From: CAZXFH01 sp964640055
GTDB lineage: Bacteria; Fidelibacterota; UBA2242; JAFGTP01
Length of the DNA stretch: 46,628 nucleotides
Direction: 5' to 3'
Assembly (NCBI GenBank): GCA_964640055.1
Contig: CAZXFH010000026.1
Coordinates: 1-46,628, forward strand
Within the stretch, counting starts at the first letter, position 1. Each line of letters begins with the position of its first letter. Positions 37,404-46,256 of the stretch are shown here, one piece after another. Under the pieces are notes generated by a model. It was given only the letters and a program-made list of their open reading frames with translations, made no database searches and had not been told where the DNA came from. A program made the translations under genes and the position numbers.

Positions 37404-38653
37404 AAGGGAAAGTAAAAAATACCCAACTGGCTGAAAAGGGCAAACTCAGAATCGAATGGGCCGAATCGCACATGCCGGTTATGATGAAATTGCGTGAGAG
37501 ATATCAGCAAACCAAACCCTTAAAGGGGGCCCGTATCAGCGGTTGTTTACATGTGACTAAGGAGACGGCCGTTCTGGTTAAGACGCTGCGCGCTGCCGGC
37601 GCCGAAGTGGCCTGGTCGGGATGTAATCCCCTCAGCACCCAGGACGATGTGGCTGCCGCGCTCTATGAGGATGGCGTGCCTATTTGGGCCTGGCATGGAA
37701 TGAATACACAGGAGTTTTACTGGGCCATCGAACAAACTCTGAGCCAAAAACCCACCATGACCCTGGATGACGGAGCAGACTTGATCTTTACCTTGCATCA
37801 CAAGCATGCGGACCTGGCTAAAAAGGTGTTTGGCGGGTCGGAAGAGACCACCACCGGTGTACACCGGCTGCGGGCCATGGCTGCGGATAAAAAATTGCTC
37901 TATCCCGTGGTAGCGGTCAATGATACCGAGACCAAATGGGATTTTGATAATGTCTACGGTACCGGTCAATCCTCGATCGACGGTATCTTGCGGGCCACAT
38001 CGATTTTACTGGCCGGCAAAACCTTTGTTGTGGCTGGTTACGGCCATTGTGGAAGAGGAACTGCTGCCCGCGCTCGCGGTATGGGCTGTCATGTCATTGT
38101 TACCGAAGTAAAACCCACGGCCGCCTTAAAGGCCACCCTGGATGGGAATCAGGTTATGACCATGGACGAAGCCGCCGCGGTGGGCGATGTTTTTATCACG
38201 GCGACAGGCATGAAAGATGTGATTGTCCGTCGCCATTTTGAAAAAATGAAAGACGGGGCCATTGTCTGTAATACCGGTCACTACGATTGTGAATTGAATT
38301 TAAAAGATCTGAATGGCTTAACGGAATCCAAAGCCGAGGTGCGTGATAACTGTGTAAGGCACCGCCTGAAAAATGGTCAACAGATTTATTTACTGGGCGA
38401 GGGACGCTTGGTTAATCTGGTGGCGGCTGAAGGCCACCCCTCGGAGGTGATGGATATGTCCTTTGCCAATCAATTCTTAAGCATGAAATATATATTTGAA
38501 AACCAGGCGAAACTTGAGAATACTGTATATGATGTTCCGGAAGAACAGGATCAGGAAGTGGCGCAATTGAGGCTGGAAGCCATGGATGTGCAGATCGATG
38601 AGTTGACTGAAGATCAGATTCGGTATCATAACGCCTATGCGGAAGGCACTTAA
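37400..38653 (+). CDS. ahcY: Adenosylhomocysteinase (short, archaeal/Thermotoga-like form)
   Basis: 417 residues. It splits S-adenosylhomocysteine, the by-product of methylation, into homocysteine and adenosine using bound NAD. Visible: WAESHMPVM (20-28), GCLHVTKETAVL (48-59), the substrate-site DDGAD (123-127), NDTETKWDFDNVYGTGQSS around 174-192, the NAD-binding GYGHCGRG (213-220), NTGHYDCE, and the C-terminal LAEGRLVNL-like GEGRLVNLVAAEGHPSEVMDMSFANQ. The form is shorter than the roughly 430-470-residue enzymes of most bacteria, as in archaea and Thermotoga. The start overlaps the metK stop and has AAGGAGG inside the end of metK, so the two are one operon that makes SAM and clears SAH. Confidence 0.95.
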   Translation: MKGKVKNTQLAEKGKLRIEWAESHMPVMMKLRERYQQTKPLKGARISGCLHVTKETAVLVKTLRAAGAEVAWSGCNPLSTQDDVAAALYEDGVPIWAWHGMNTQEFYWAIEQTLSQKPTMTLDDGADLIFTLHHKHADLAKKVFGGSEETTTGVHRLRAMAADKKLLYPVVAVNDTETKWDFDNVYGTGQSSIDGILRATSILLAGKTFVVAGYGHCGRGTAARARGMGCHVIVTEVKPTAALKATLDGNQVMTMDEAAAVGDVFITATGMKDVIVRRHFEKMKDGAIVCNTGHYDCELNLKDLNGLTESKAEVRDNCVRHRLKNGQQIYLLGEGRLVNLVAAEGHPSEVMDMSFANQFLSMKYIFENQAKLENTVYDVPEEQDQEVAQLRLEAMDVQIDELTEDQIRYHNAYAEGT

Positions 38654-38719
38654 TCGTCCCGGAATAAATGATGCGAAGGGGCTGGATTATATCTCTTGAA
38701 ATAAATAATTAGCAGGTCC

Positions 38720-40456
38720 ATGGGGCTGGTCAGTAAAAAGTATGTTATTATAGGCGCAGTTTTAATGCTGCTGAGCAGATGGCTGGCTTGTGAATTTGAA
38801 ATGCCGTCTACACCGCGCCTACCGGAACGCTGGAACAGTAAGATTATTGTTCCGCTGATCAATGCGCGCTATTCCTTTGCTAATTTACTTTATGATTCCA
38901 CCGGTCATACGCCGATCCATGCGGATACTACTACAGATACCCTCTATTATCTGGCTGCAGACAGCCTGACAACCACTGTTACCGCCAATAGCGATTCTAT
39001 TTTTCAGATCCACACGCCCCCGGTTTCCGAAAGTCTTAACCTTACCCGGAATATTAAGAAAGACAAAAATGGATTTGCCAAGCCCTTCCAGGTTGATCTT
39101 TCTACGATGCTCGATACCAACTATAATCATCTTAACAACGCACAACTGAATACTCAGGTCGGTTATAATATACTGACCCTGCAAGCCAGTCTTTCGGACA
39201 CCTTTCCTAATGATATTCAAATTAAATTGTTATCGGCCAACATTAAGGATAATATCAGTGATACCCTGGTACTGGATTCACTTACCCTGACCGCGGGAAG
39301 CTTAAGTGGCTCCCTGACCCGCTCTCTATCCGCGGATTCTCTGGTAAATCCCGGTTCTGCGGGATTTATCGATTCCCTGGTCTACCAGCTGGAAGTCAGC
39401 ATTCAGGATACCCTGCAAACCGCCTTAGACTCAATCGATCAGCAATTGAATTTACGCTTGTCAGGCATGGATTTGGGATTGGCTGCATTTGAGGGCCGGG
39501 CTTATATCCAGGCAGATTTTGATCCCATTCAGATAGAGCACTCCCCTTTAGGCGCCCGGGGTATCCGGTTTGACTCCACCCGCATGGCACTCTGGATAGG
39601 ATCCGTTACCGGTTCATTTAGTAATCTGCGTTTATATGCGCGCGGTGAAAGTAACGGAGAGTGTCAGGTCGAGTTGGATGTTATTGACTCCCTGCGTACC
39701 GGGCGTTATCTGTTTGATATTGGAGAGGTGATGGCCCATATGCCACAATGGATCTATCTCTCGTTGGGAGGCGGTCTGGGGCAGGGGCAGTATGTGGCCG
39801 GCCAAAATTTTTTCCAACAACTGTCCGCCTTACGCTATCGTATCTATACACCTTTAAGTTTTGTATTGCCGGGTGAACTCTCCCTGGCCGCTGCCAAGCC
39901 CACCACCTTTTTTATTAAAGATTCGCTGACCCGCCAGAAATTTTCCCGTTCGCAAAACGGTGTCATTTTCGAAGCTTTCCTGACCAACCGGACCCCTTTC
40001 CAGGGCGATATCTATTTGATGGCCGGTAATTATTTTCTGCCCCTGCTGGATTCCAATAGAGTGGCTGAGGATCCTGATTTTATCTGGAACAGTACCGCGG
40101 ATTCTCTGTTTCATATTGGTAATGAGACCACCTATGTGCAAATCGATACCCTGGCCCTGTTAACGGTTCCGCCAGCCACCATCGCTAATGGGACGATTCA
40201 AAATCCCGGCCGGTCAACCCAGCACTATTTTACGGCAGCGGATGTGATTGCTCTGTTTGCCGATTCCACCTATATCATGCCCCATTTTAAATTTAGGAAT
40301 CCGGATACGCTCACGACTGCCATCCGCCCAGACCACACTCTGCGGGTCGAAGGTTATCTGCATCTCCTGTTTGATCCGGAAGCCCTGGAGCCTACCGGCG
40401 AAGTGGCACCGGATACAGCCGATACCCTGGCCGATACCCCACAGGTTCTGCGATGA
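38720..40456 (+). CDS. Large beta-rich putative lipoprotein, module copy 1
   Basis: 578 residues with a hydrophobic N-terminal segment (about 6-22) ending W-L-A-C24, an atypical lipobox with the lipidated Cys followed by E-F-E-M-P and a Pro-rich linker. The mature protein is Asp/Thr/Ser/Leu-rich and predicted almost all beta, with repeated D-S-L and D-T-L stretches, and ends in an acidic tail (DTADTLADTP). It is clearly homologous to the product of 41928-44207: both begin C-[ET]-[FY]-E then a run of prolines and aromatic residues, then I-[IN]-[IV]-P-L, then D-S-T-x-H, and both close with a D-T-L-A-D-T-like tail. I know no named family. It overlaps the beta-barrel gene at 40453 through ATGA, so the two are co-translated. 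The start has AGCAGG about six bases upstream. Confidence 0.8.
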   Translation: MGLVSKKYVIIGAVLMLLSRWLACEFEMPSTPRLPERWNSKIIVPLINARYSFANLLYDSTGHTPIHADTTTDTLYYLAADSLTTTVTANSDSIFQIHTPPVSESLNLTRNIKKDKNGFAKPFQVDLSTMLDTNYNHLNNAQLNTQVGYNILTLQASLSDTFPNDIQIKLLSANIKDNISDTLVLDSLTLTAGSLSGSLTRSLSADSLVNPGSAGFIDSLVYQLEVSIQDTLQTALDSIDQQLNLRLSGMDLGLAAFEGRAYIQADFDPIQIEHSPLGARGIRFDSTRMALWIGSVTGSFSNLRLYARGESNGECQVELDVIDSLRTGRYLFDIGEVMAHMPQWIYLSLGGGLGQGQYVAGQNFFQQLSALRYRIYTPLSFVLPGELSLAAAKPTTFFIKDSLTRQKFSRSQNGVIFEAFLTNRTPFQGDIYLMAGNYFLPLLDSNRVAEDPDFIWNSTADSLFHIGNETTYVQIDTLALLTVPPATIANGTIQNPGRSTQHYFTAADVIALFADSTYIMPHFKFRNPDTLTTAIRPDHTLRVEGYLHLLFDPEALEPTGEVAPDTADTLADTPQVLR

Positions 40457-41886
40457 GTTGGCCGCTGTTAGCCAAAGGAAACACAGGTTGGATCTTTAAC
40501 CGGATCCTGCCATTTTTCACCTTTATCTTGATTATGTGTCCGGCAGCGGGCTGGGCTCAGCTTGATCTCCATCCCCGTGCTCAGGCCCTTGGCGGAGCCT
40601 ATTCAACCATCGCGCGCGGTTACTTTTGTGTGGGCTATAATCCGGCGGGATTGGCCAGTCCGGGCCCCTATAAGAACTATATCCAACTGGGAGGTCTCAA
40701 CAGCTCTGTCACCAACAACTTTTTCTCTTTGGAAACCAATGGCAAATATGGTGGTAAAGACCTTACGCTGAATCAGGACAAGCTGCAGCGGCAATTTCTA
40801 AAGGATTTACCGGCTTCCGGGTGGCGCGGGAATTTCAGCCTGACCAGTCCCTTACCGCTCTTAAATATTTCCCTGGGTAATCAGGCCTTTACCTCTCAGT
40901 TTAAATATATTGGTGATTACTATCTATCCCGAGCGGTTCTGGATGTGTTGTACGGAAACATGGCAGTTGGCCCTGAATACGAGCTGGACCTGCGTTGTGA
41001 TGCCATGATGGCCGTAGAATATGCCTATTCCATGGCCGTGCCCTACCAAAATGTGTCCTGGGGATTTACCTTGAAGTATATCCAGGGGATCGGCTATTAT
41101 GGCATTGATCCCGATTATAGCAGTGGTATCATCAGTGTGGACACCGCTCAATTTTGTCTGCGGGGCCAGGGAGAGTATCATCTGCGCAATTCCCGTGAAG
41201 GCCGTGGATTCAGCGCTGATCTGGGAGTGATTTTCCGCGAGATCTATGGCTGGGATATTGGGCTGAGTCTGGCCAATTTGGGCGGAATTATTCAATGGAA
41301 CCGTTCCAATCTGACCGCCCAAATAGTAGGATCGGGGGGGCTGAAATTAATGGAGCGTCAGTTCAAGCAGTGGAATACCAATGTCGGTTTTGATTTTGAG
41401 GATGGCACCTATAAATATAGCTTTCAGATTGACAGTCTCAATAATTTAGAGGGCGCCGCCTTCTTCAGTGGTGATTCCGCTTTCGGGGATTTTTTACGCA
41501 GCCGGCAAAAGAGTGTGCCCGACAGTACGGTTTTCGAGACCCAGATACCGCTCATATTGCGGCTGGGGGGCGACCGCTATCTGAACGATGACCTGCGCCT
41601 GGCGCTGGAGTGTGTGGCTGCCTTTCAGGATCAGTTTGATTACCGGCAGGGCTGGCGGATCTCAGTGGGAATCGAATATTCATACTATCAAAATTTACCC
41701 TTGCGACTCGGGTTGGCACTGGGGGGGCTCAGCCGCTGGGAAATAAATCTGGGCAGCGGTTTGTGGCTCGGTGGTTTACATCTGGACTGGTCGCTGGGCT
41801 TTCACCAGCATATGTGGATCCATAAGGCGCGGGGGATCAATTTTGCTGTGGGAGGCTATATCGCCCAAGGCCGCCATGCACAGTAA
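40453..41886 (+). CDS. Outer-membrane beta-barrel protein, PorV/FadL-like (DUF5723-like), module copy 1
   Basis: 477 residues. The N-terminus has a signal sequence (IFNRILPFFTFILIMCPAAGWA-Q) after a short polar extension, then LHPRAQALGGAYSTIARG and YNPAGLA, the [A-M-G-x-A-x-x-A-x-x-N-P-A-x-L]-type opening seen in PorV, PorQ, DUF5723 and TraF-like barrel proteins. The rest is amphipathic beta with many aromatic and Gly residues, ending in a short charged tail rather than the classical terminal Phe. It is homologous throughout to the product of 44204-45553 (for example FTLKYIQGIGYYGI against FTLKYLQGLGYLGI, and LHLDWSLGFHQHMW against MHLDWALGINQGLW). Its start overlaps the lipoprotein stop as ATGA. 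Proposed location: outer membrane; cargo or partner unknown. Confidence 0.82.
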   Translation: MSWPLLAKGNTGWIFNRILPFFTFILIMCPAAGWAQLDLHPRAQALGGAYSTIARGYFCVGYNPAGLASPGPYKNYIQLGGLNSSVTNNFFSLETNGKYGGKDLTLNQDKLQRQFLKDLPASGWRGNFSLTSPLPLLNISLGNQAFTSQFKYIGDYYLSRAVLDVLYGNMAVGPEYELDLRCDAMMAVEYAYSMAVPYQNVSWGFTLKYIQGIGYYGIDPDYSSGIISVDTAQFCLRGQGEYHLRNSREGRGFSADLGVIFREIYGWDIGLSLANLGGIIQWNRSNLTAQIVGSGGLKLMERQFKQWNTNVGFDFEDGTYKYSFQIDSLNNLEGAAFFSGDSAFGDFLRSRQKSVPDSTVFETQIPLILRLGGDRYLNDDLRLALECVAAFQDQFDYRQGWRISVGIEYSYYQNLPLRLGLALGGLSRWEINLGSGLWLGGLHLDWSLGFHQHMWIHKARGINFAVGGYIAQGRHAQ

Positions 41887-41927
41887 TAATTATATTATTT
41901 TCCTATTTATAACGGTATACAACCCAT

Positions 41928-44207
41928 ATGTTAATGCCTTTACAGCCCTTTAAAAAATATATTCTGGGGTGTGTTATCCTGCTGGGCTGGGCCTGGCTCA
42001 GCTGCACTTACGAACCGGTACAACCGCCGGAAATGCCTACTTTTTACCAAACGATCAATATTCCCTTATCCGATGTGACTTTACCGGTGGCCGATTTACA
42101 GGATTCCACCAATCATATCTACGGTGATTCCTTGGCCGACTCACTCTATTTTCATTTTGAAGGTCGTCTGGATACAGCGACCCTGACACCGGATATATTC
42201 ACCATTCCCAATGAAACCGAATTGATTATCGCCCAGGATTTTTCCGATTTCAGCGATGCTGATATTTCCTTTCGTAAAACTATCTCCCGCAATCTAAAAC
42301 TGTCTGACCAGATCAGTCTACCCGGCGTCTCCTTGCCCTTACCCTATGATGTGACATTGGATTCCATACCCCGCCAAAATTTGATCGATGAAGAACAGCA
42401 CTATGAGATATTTGACCGCTATGGGATCCCTTATTTTAAACGGGTGGATTACGTGACCATTGACCGGGGTACTTTTAGGGTTACCATCGAAAATCAATTA
42501 CTGGTAGACCTTGAGGATGTTACCATTGAACTGCTCAATATTGGCGGTGAAGAGATATCACGGTCCTATTTTGACCGCATACCCCATGGCGCCACCCGTA
42601 GCGACGGGAATGATGGCAATCTGGCTGGCAAGAAAATGCGTGATTCAGTGCAGGTGACCCTCTATGCTATTCTGGCTGGTACCCAGGGTGACCCGCTTAC
42701 CATTCCAGCCAACACCGACCCCAATGCGACCATCTCAGTACTCTTTGAAGTGGATAGCCTGGAAAGTATTACTGGTGTTCCGGAACCGATCGAATATCAT
42801 GTCCGGCGCCCCATTCCGCCTTCCAATAACACCATTATCCGAGGTGTACTGGCTCAGATGAGTACCGGCGTGGATACCAACCGGATTAACTATGATATCG
42901 ATAATGACACTCCTATCGATCTGAATTTGTTTATGGATTTCTACAATTTTTACGATCAATCCGGTAATCTGTCGCTTGATACCGACCTGTATGCCAACAG
43001 CCGTACGACGGAAACCATAGATATGAGTGGCGATACACTGCGTAATCCGGATGCCACTTCAGTGGTGGATTCCATTATCGTGTTTAACCGGATCACCATT
43101 TTGCCTGATCCGGGTGATACGGTCAGCACCCTGCCCCTAAATTTTTCCCAGAGCGCCATCAACGGCGTAATCCAGGTGACCCCCATGCAATTCGCGGAGA
43201 TCGTGGGTTTCTTTAATCAGTCCTTTGCAATACCACCTTTGACGATTGAGGATATTCCTGAGGGGTTTGGCTTTATTGATTTCGGGAGTGTGCTGCTGAA
43301 TCTGCATTTTTATAATGAAATCCAGGCCAGTACCGATTTGAACCTGACGATCAAAGGTGTAAAAGAGAATACATCTCCCGAACAGGTCTCAGTTGAAGAA
43401 ACCATTGATAAAGCCACGCCGGCGCTTCCGGTCGCCGAGAGTGATGTGATCATTGAAATCGCTCCTATTTTTAATATGGTGCCCGATTCTATTCTGGTCA
43501 GTGGGGAAGCAGCCATTCCGGCCAGTGATACCACCCGTTTGCAGGTGGGAAAATCCTTCTGGGGCAGCTATAATGTGACCGTGCCTTTCCAGTTAAAATT
43601 AGCCGCGAAAACTTTCATTCCCAATAGTTCCAATAAATTGGATCCGGTGGATGAAGAGACCCGGCATCGGATTCAACAGGGCTTTATCAGAGGAGCCATT
43701 ATCAGCCAGGTAACCAATGATTTTCCACTCTCCGGCTCTATCGAATTACTGCAGTCTACCTATGACTACTTTCCCCTGGATAGCAGCCTGGCTCTCCTGG
43801 ATTCCGGTTATCAGTGGATCAATGATTCCCTCTATGCCCAGACTGATACCGGACAGGTTTATATCGGGATCGATACACTGACCCATATTCGCTTGCCGGA
43901 ACCACAAGCCTATACGGAACAGGGGGCCGTTGCCCAGGCCGGTTATCTATACCAGGAATCGGTCCTGGATACGACCACGCTGAACCGGATTCTGGATAAC
44001 CGGACCCATTATGTGCGCCCCCGTATATTCCTGGATAGTACTGAAAATTATGTAACGGTGAAATTCAGCGATAAAATCCGCATTTCTGCGCTGCTCAGCT
44101 TAACTCTGGAAGCGGGGCAGTTTGTGATGCCGGCAAGCGATAGCACCTCACAGGATACCCTGGCGGCAGATACTTTAAGCAAACCGGTCAGCGATTGGAT
44201 CAAATGA
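41928..44207 (+). CDS. Large beta-rich putative lipoprotein, module copy 2
   Basis: 759 residues, a longer relative of the protein at 38720. The signal segment (about 11-26) ends W-L-S-C27-T-Y-E, matching the unusual tryptophan-containing lipobox of copy 1, followed by Pro-rich PVQPPEMP. The body has several beta domains with WHy/LEA14-like lines (GTFRVTIENQLLVDLEDVTI; ASTDLNLTIKGV; FWGSYNVTVPFQLKLAAK), an impression only, and a Thr/Ser/Asp-rich tail (SDSTSQDTLAADTLSK). ATG 41934 is an alternative start; neither has a strong ribosome-binding site. The gap of 41 bases before it is AT-rich. It overlaps the next barrel gene through ATGA, the same arrangement as copy 1. About 180 residues more than copy 1 suggest extra repeats gained or lost after duplication. 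Confidence 0.8.
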   Translation: MLMPLQPFKKYILGCVILLGWAWLSCTYEPVQPPEMPTFYQTINIPLSDVTLPVADLQDSTNHIYGDSLADSLYFHFEGRLDTATLTPDIFTIPNETELIIAQDFSDFSDADISFRKTISRNLKLSDQISLPGVSLPLPYDVTLDSIPRQNLIDEEQHYEIFDRYGIPYFKRVDYVTIDRGTFRVTIENQLLVDLEDVTIELLNIGGEEISRSYFDRIPHGATRSDGNDGNLAGKKMRDSVQVTLYAILAGTQGDPLTIPANTDPNATISVLFEVDSLESITGVPEPIEYHVRRPIPPSNNTIIRGVLAQMSTGVDTNRINYDIDNDTPIDLNLFMDFYNFYDQSGNLSLDTDLYANSRTTETIDMSGDTLRNPDATSVVDSIIVFNRITILPDPGDTVSTLPLNFSQSAINGVIQVTPMQFAEIVGFFNQSFAIPPLTIEDIPEGFGFIDFGSVLLNLHFYNEIQASTDLNLTIKGVKENTSPEQVSVEETIDKATPALPVAESDVIIEIAPIFNMVPDSILVSGEAAIPASDTTRLQVGKSFWGSYNVTVPFQLKLAAKTFIPNSSNKLDPVDEETRHRIQQGFIRGAIISQVTNDFPLSGSIELLQSTYDYFPLDSSLALLDSGYQWINDSLYAQTDTGQVYIGIDTLTHIRLPEPQAYTEQGAVAQAGYLYQESVLDTTTLNRILDNRTHYVRPRIFLDSTENYVTVKFSDKIRISALLSLTLEAGQFVMPASDSTSQDTLAADTLSKPVSDWIK

Positions 44208-45553
44208 AGTCAGTACATCCGGTTAAGATGATTCTTGGCATGCTGATAATTCTGCTTACCAGCCGGCAGAGTAACGCCCAGACCCTGCGCAATGCTCGCT
44301 GTGTGGCCCTGGCCGGGGCCTATGGATCTCTGGCCCGGGGATTGTTTGCCGTGGAGTATAATCCCGCTAATCTGGCTCTGCCGGATGCTTATAAGACCTA
44401 CCGTTTATGGACCGGTGTCAGTACCCGTTTTGCCAATAATTTTCTTTCCATAGCGAGTTACAACAAATATAATGGTAAAAACTGGGAAGCCAATAACGGA
44501 GAACTCAAGCAGGAGTTCCTGGCCGCCATTCCAGACCGCGGCTGGCGGCTTTTCAGCGATTTTGATCTGGCCTTGCCCTATATCAATATTTCGCGGGCCA
44601 ATCGCGCCTTTACTGCCAATATCATGTTTATCGGAGATCTGGGTCTTCCGCGGGGGGTGGTTTATTTTGTGTTCGACGGAAACCCCATCGGAAAGCGCTT
44701 GAATCTGGATATTGCGGAAGAATTACTCATGGTTGGTCAATGGGCCTATTCCTTTGCCATTCCCACGGAGCATTTTTCCGTGGGTTTTACCTTGAAATAT
44801 TTACAGGGGCTCGGCTATTTGGGAATCAATCCGGACTCTTCCTATGGCTTCTTAAATACCCGTTTTGGTATGGACCGCAATTATATCATCGGGGAGGGAC
44901 ATTACCTTTTTCAGCAATCCCTGGGGGGGAGAGGTTTCGGCCTGAATATCGGGATTACGACTAAGGAGTTTAACGGATACCGCTTTGGGGCCTCCCTGAT
45001 CAATGCCCTGGGACATATCTATTTCGGGCAAAGTACCCTGTTAACCCGGGCCGTACCTGAAGATGAAGTGCTTCCCTGGGATGGTAAATTCTACCGTTAT
45101 GATTTTGCTGTGGATAAAGCCCGTTTTGATAAATTTTTTGGCGGAGCTGAATTTGAGGATTTGTTCTCCGGCCAGGGTGAGATCCTCAGCGACACGACCA
45201 ATTTTAGAGTCCGTTATCCGGCTCTGGTTCGTTTCAGTATGTCCAAATGGATCACTGGTGATGCGGTATTGGCCACTGATTTTGTAGCCGGTTTCGAGGA
45301 TCGCCTCTATTCCTTTGGCGCCTGGAAATGGAGTATCGGTATCGAAAGCATCTATTTCCCCAATTGGCCGTTGCGCATCGGCATGTCCTTTGGCGGCCGG
45401 AATCACCAGGAGCTGGCTTTTGGCAGTGGCTGGCATAAGGGATTTATGCACCTGGATTGGGCCCTGGGTATCAATCAGGGTCTGTGGTTCAAGCATGCCA
45501 AGGGCTTCAATTTTTCAGTTACCCTCTATACCACCCGACGGTGGAAAGAATAA
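44204..45553 (+). CDS. Outer-membrane beta-barrel protein, PorV/FadL-like (DUF5723-like), module copy 2
   Basis: I chose ATG 44204, which overlaps the lipoprotein stop as ATGA; an in-frame TTG at 44195 would add only three residues. The 449-residue product has a signal peptide (PVKMILGMLIILLTSRQSNA-Q), then NARCVALAGAYGSLARG and EYNPANLALPD, parallel to copy 1. Strand-like segments with alternating aromatics run through the protein, including FSVGFTLKYLQGLGYLG, GGRGFGLNIGITTKEF and WPLRIGMSFGGRN, and it ends NFSVTLYTTRRWKE. Homology with the copy 1 barrel is visible from one end to the other. It is convergent with the tonB gene, 55 bases away. Likely outer-membrane; function unknown. Confidence 0.82.
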   Translation: MKSVHPVKMILGMLIILLTSRQSNAQTLRNARCVALAGAYGSLARGLFAVEYNPANLALPDAYKTYRLWTGVSTRFANNFLSIASYNKYNGKNWEANNGELKQEFLAAIPDRGWRLFSDFDLALPYINISRANRAFTANIMFIGDLGLPRGVVYFVFDGNPIGKRLNLDIAEELLMVGQWAYSFAIPTEHFSVGFTLKYLQGLGYLGINPDSSYGFLNTRFGMDRNYIIGEGHYLFQQSLGGRGFGLNIGITTKEFNGYRFGASLINALGHIYFGQSTLLTRAVPEDEVLPWDGKFYRYDFAVDKARFDKFFGGAEFEDLFSGQGEILSDTTNFRVRYPALVRFSMSKWITGDAVLATDFVAGFEDRLYSFGAWKWSIGIESIYFPNWPLRIGMSFGGRNHQELAFGSGWHKGFMHLDWALGINQGLWFKHAKGFNFSVTLYTTRRWKE

Positions 45554-45608
45554 ATACAGGCCCTCGCTTTTCAAAGGCAGTAGTAGAGTGCCGCCCGGAT
45601 TCAGATAA

Positions 45609-46256
45609 TCAATTCAGTTTGAAAATGATCGGAATACTGAAATAAACCCCCACCGGGAGATCCCGTTGCATGGCCGGCTTGAATTTAGTGGCTTTAACGG
45701 CAGCGATGGCCGCCTCATTCAGGCCGGAATTGGGAATGCCTTTTACGATACTGCAATCCTCAACATCACCATGTTTGTTGATAAAAGCCCGGATGACAAC
45801 CATACCTTGCAGCCCTAATTCTTTGGCCAACTCAGGATATTTTACTTTTTGCTGTAGTGCTTTTAACCCGCCAATTGGTTTTGGCTCTTCTTCATAAATG
45901 GGAAAGTAACCATCCCTGGGCCTTGTTTCAACAGGGGGCGGAGGAGGCGGTGCGACGGGGAACCTGAGCTCATAAAAATTATCAGGCACCTCAGGTAAAT
46001 CCACCTCAATTTCATCATCCGGTGATTCAATCGGTATCACCGGCAGTGCCGGCTGCTTATTCTCCGGGAGCTCGATTTTGGTGATCGTTGGGGGTGAAAA
46101 TACAGGGGGTTTTTCCGTCTGAATTCCGCCTTTATCTGAGCGGGTATCAAAACGGGGGAATAAAACCATTAGCAAGATCACCATTGTCAGGGAAAGCACG
46201 CAGCTGCTTTTTAAAACCAGCCCGTAGCTCAATTTTAACGGATTGCCTCGATTCAT
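45609..46256 (-). CDS. TonB-family energy transducer
   Basis: On the - strand ATG 46256 is preferred because GGAGG (46266-46270 on the + strand as CCTCC) lies nine bases ahead; the in-frame ATG at 46277 would precede that site. Product: 215 residues. One membrane segment (about 13-35; VLKSSCVLSLTMVILLMVL) anchors it in the inner membrane. A Pro- and acid-rich periplasmic stretch follows (ELPENKQPALPVIPIESP, APPPPPPVETRP), then the TonB C-terminal domain (about 130-215): LQQKVKYPELAKELGLQG, VVIRAFINKHGDVEDCSIVKG and ATKFKPAMQRDLPV. It passes proton-motive energy from ExbB/ExbD to outer-membrane receptors. No ExbB/ExbD or receptor is in the window, so its partner is unknown; the barrel gene beside it is not a TonB-dependent receptor by sequence (no plug domain seen). 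Confidence 0.92.
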   Translation of the reverse strand: MNRGNPLKLSYGLVLKSSCVLSLTMVILLMVLFPRFDTRSDKGGIQTEKPPVFSPPTITKIELPENKQPALPVIPIESPDDEIEVDLPEVPDNFYELRFPVAPPPPPPVETRPRDGYFPIYEEEPKPIGGLKALQQKVKYPELAKELGLQGMVVIRAFINKHGDVEDCSIVKGIPNSGLNEAAIAAVKATKFKPAMQRDLPVGVYFSIPIIFKLN

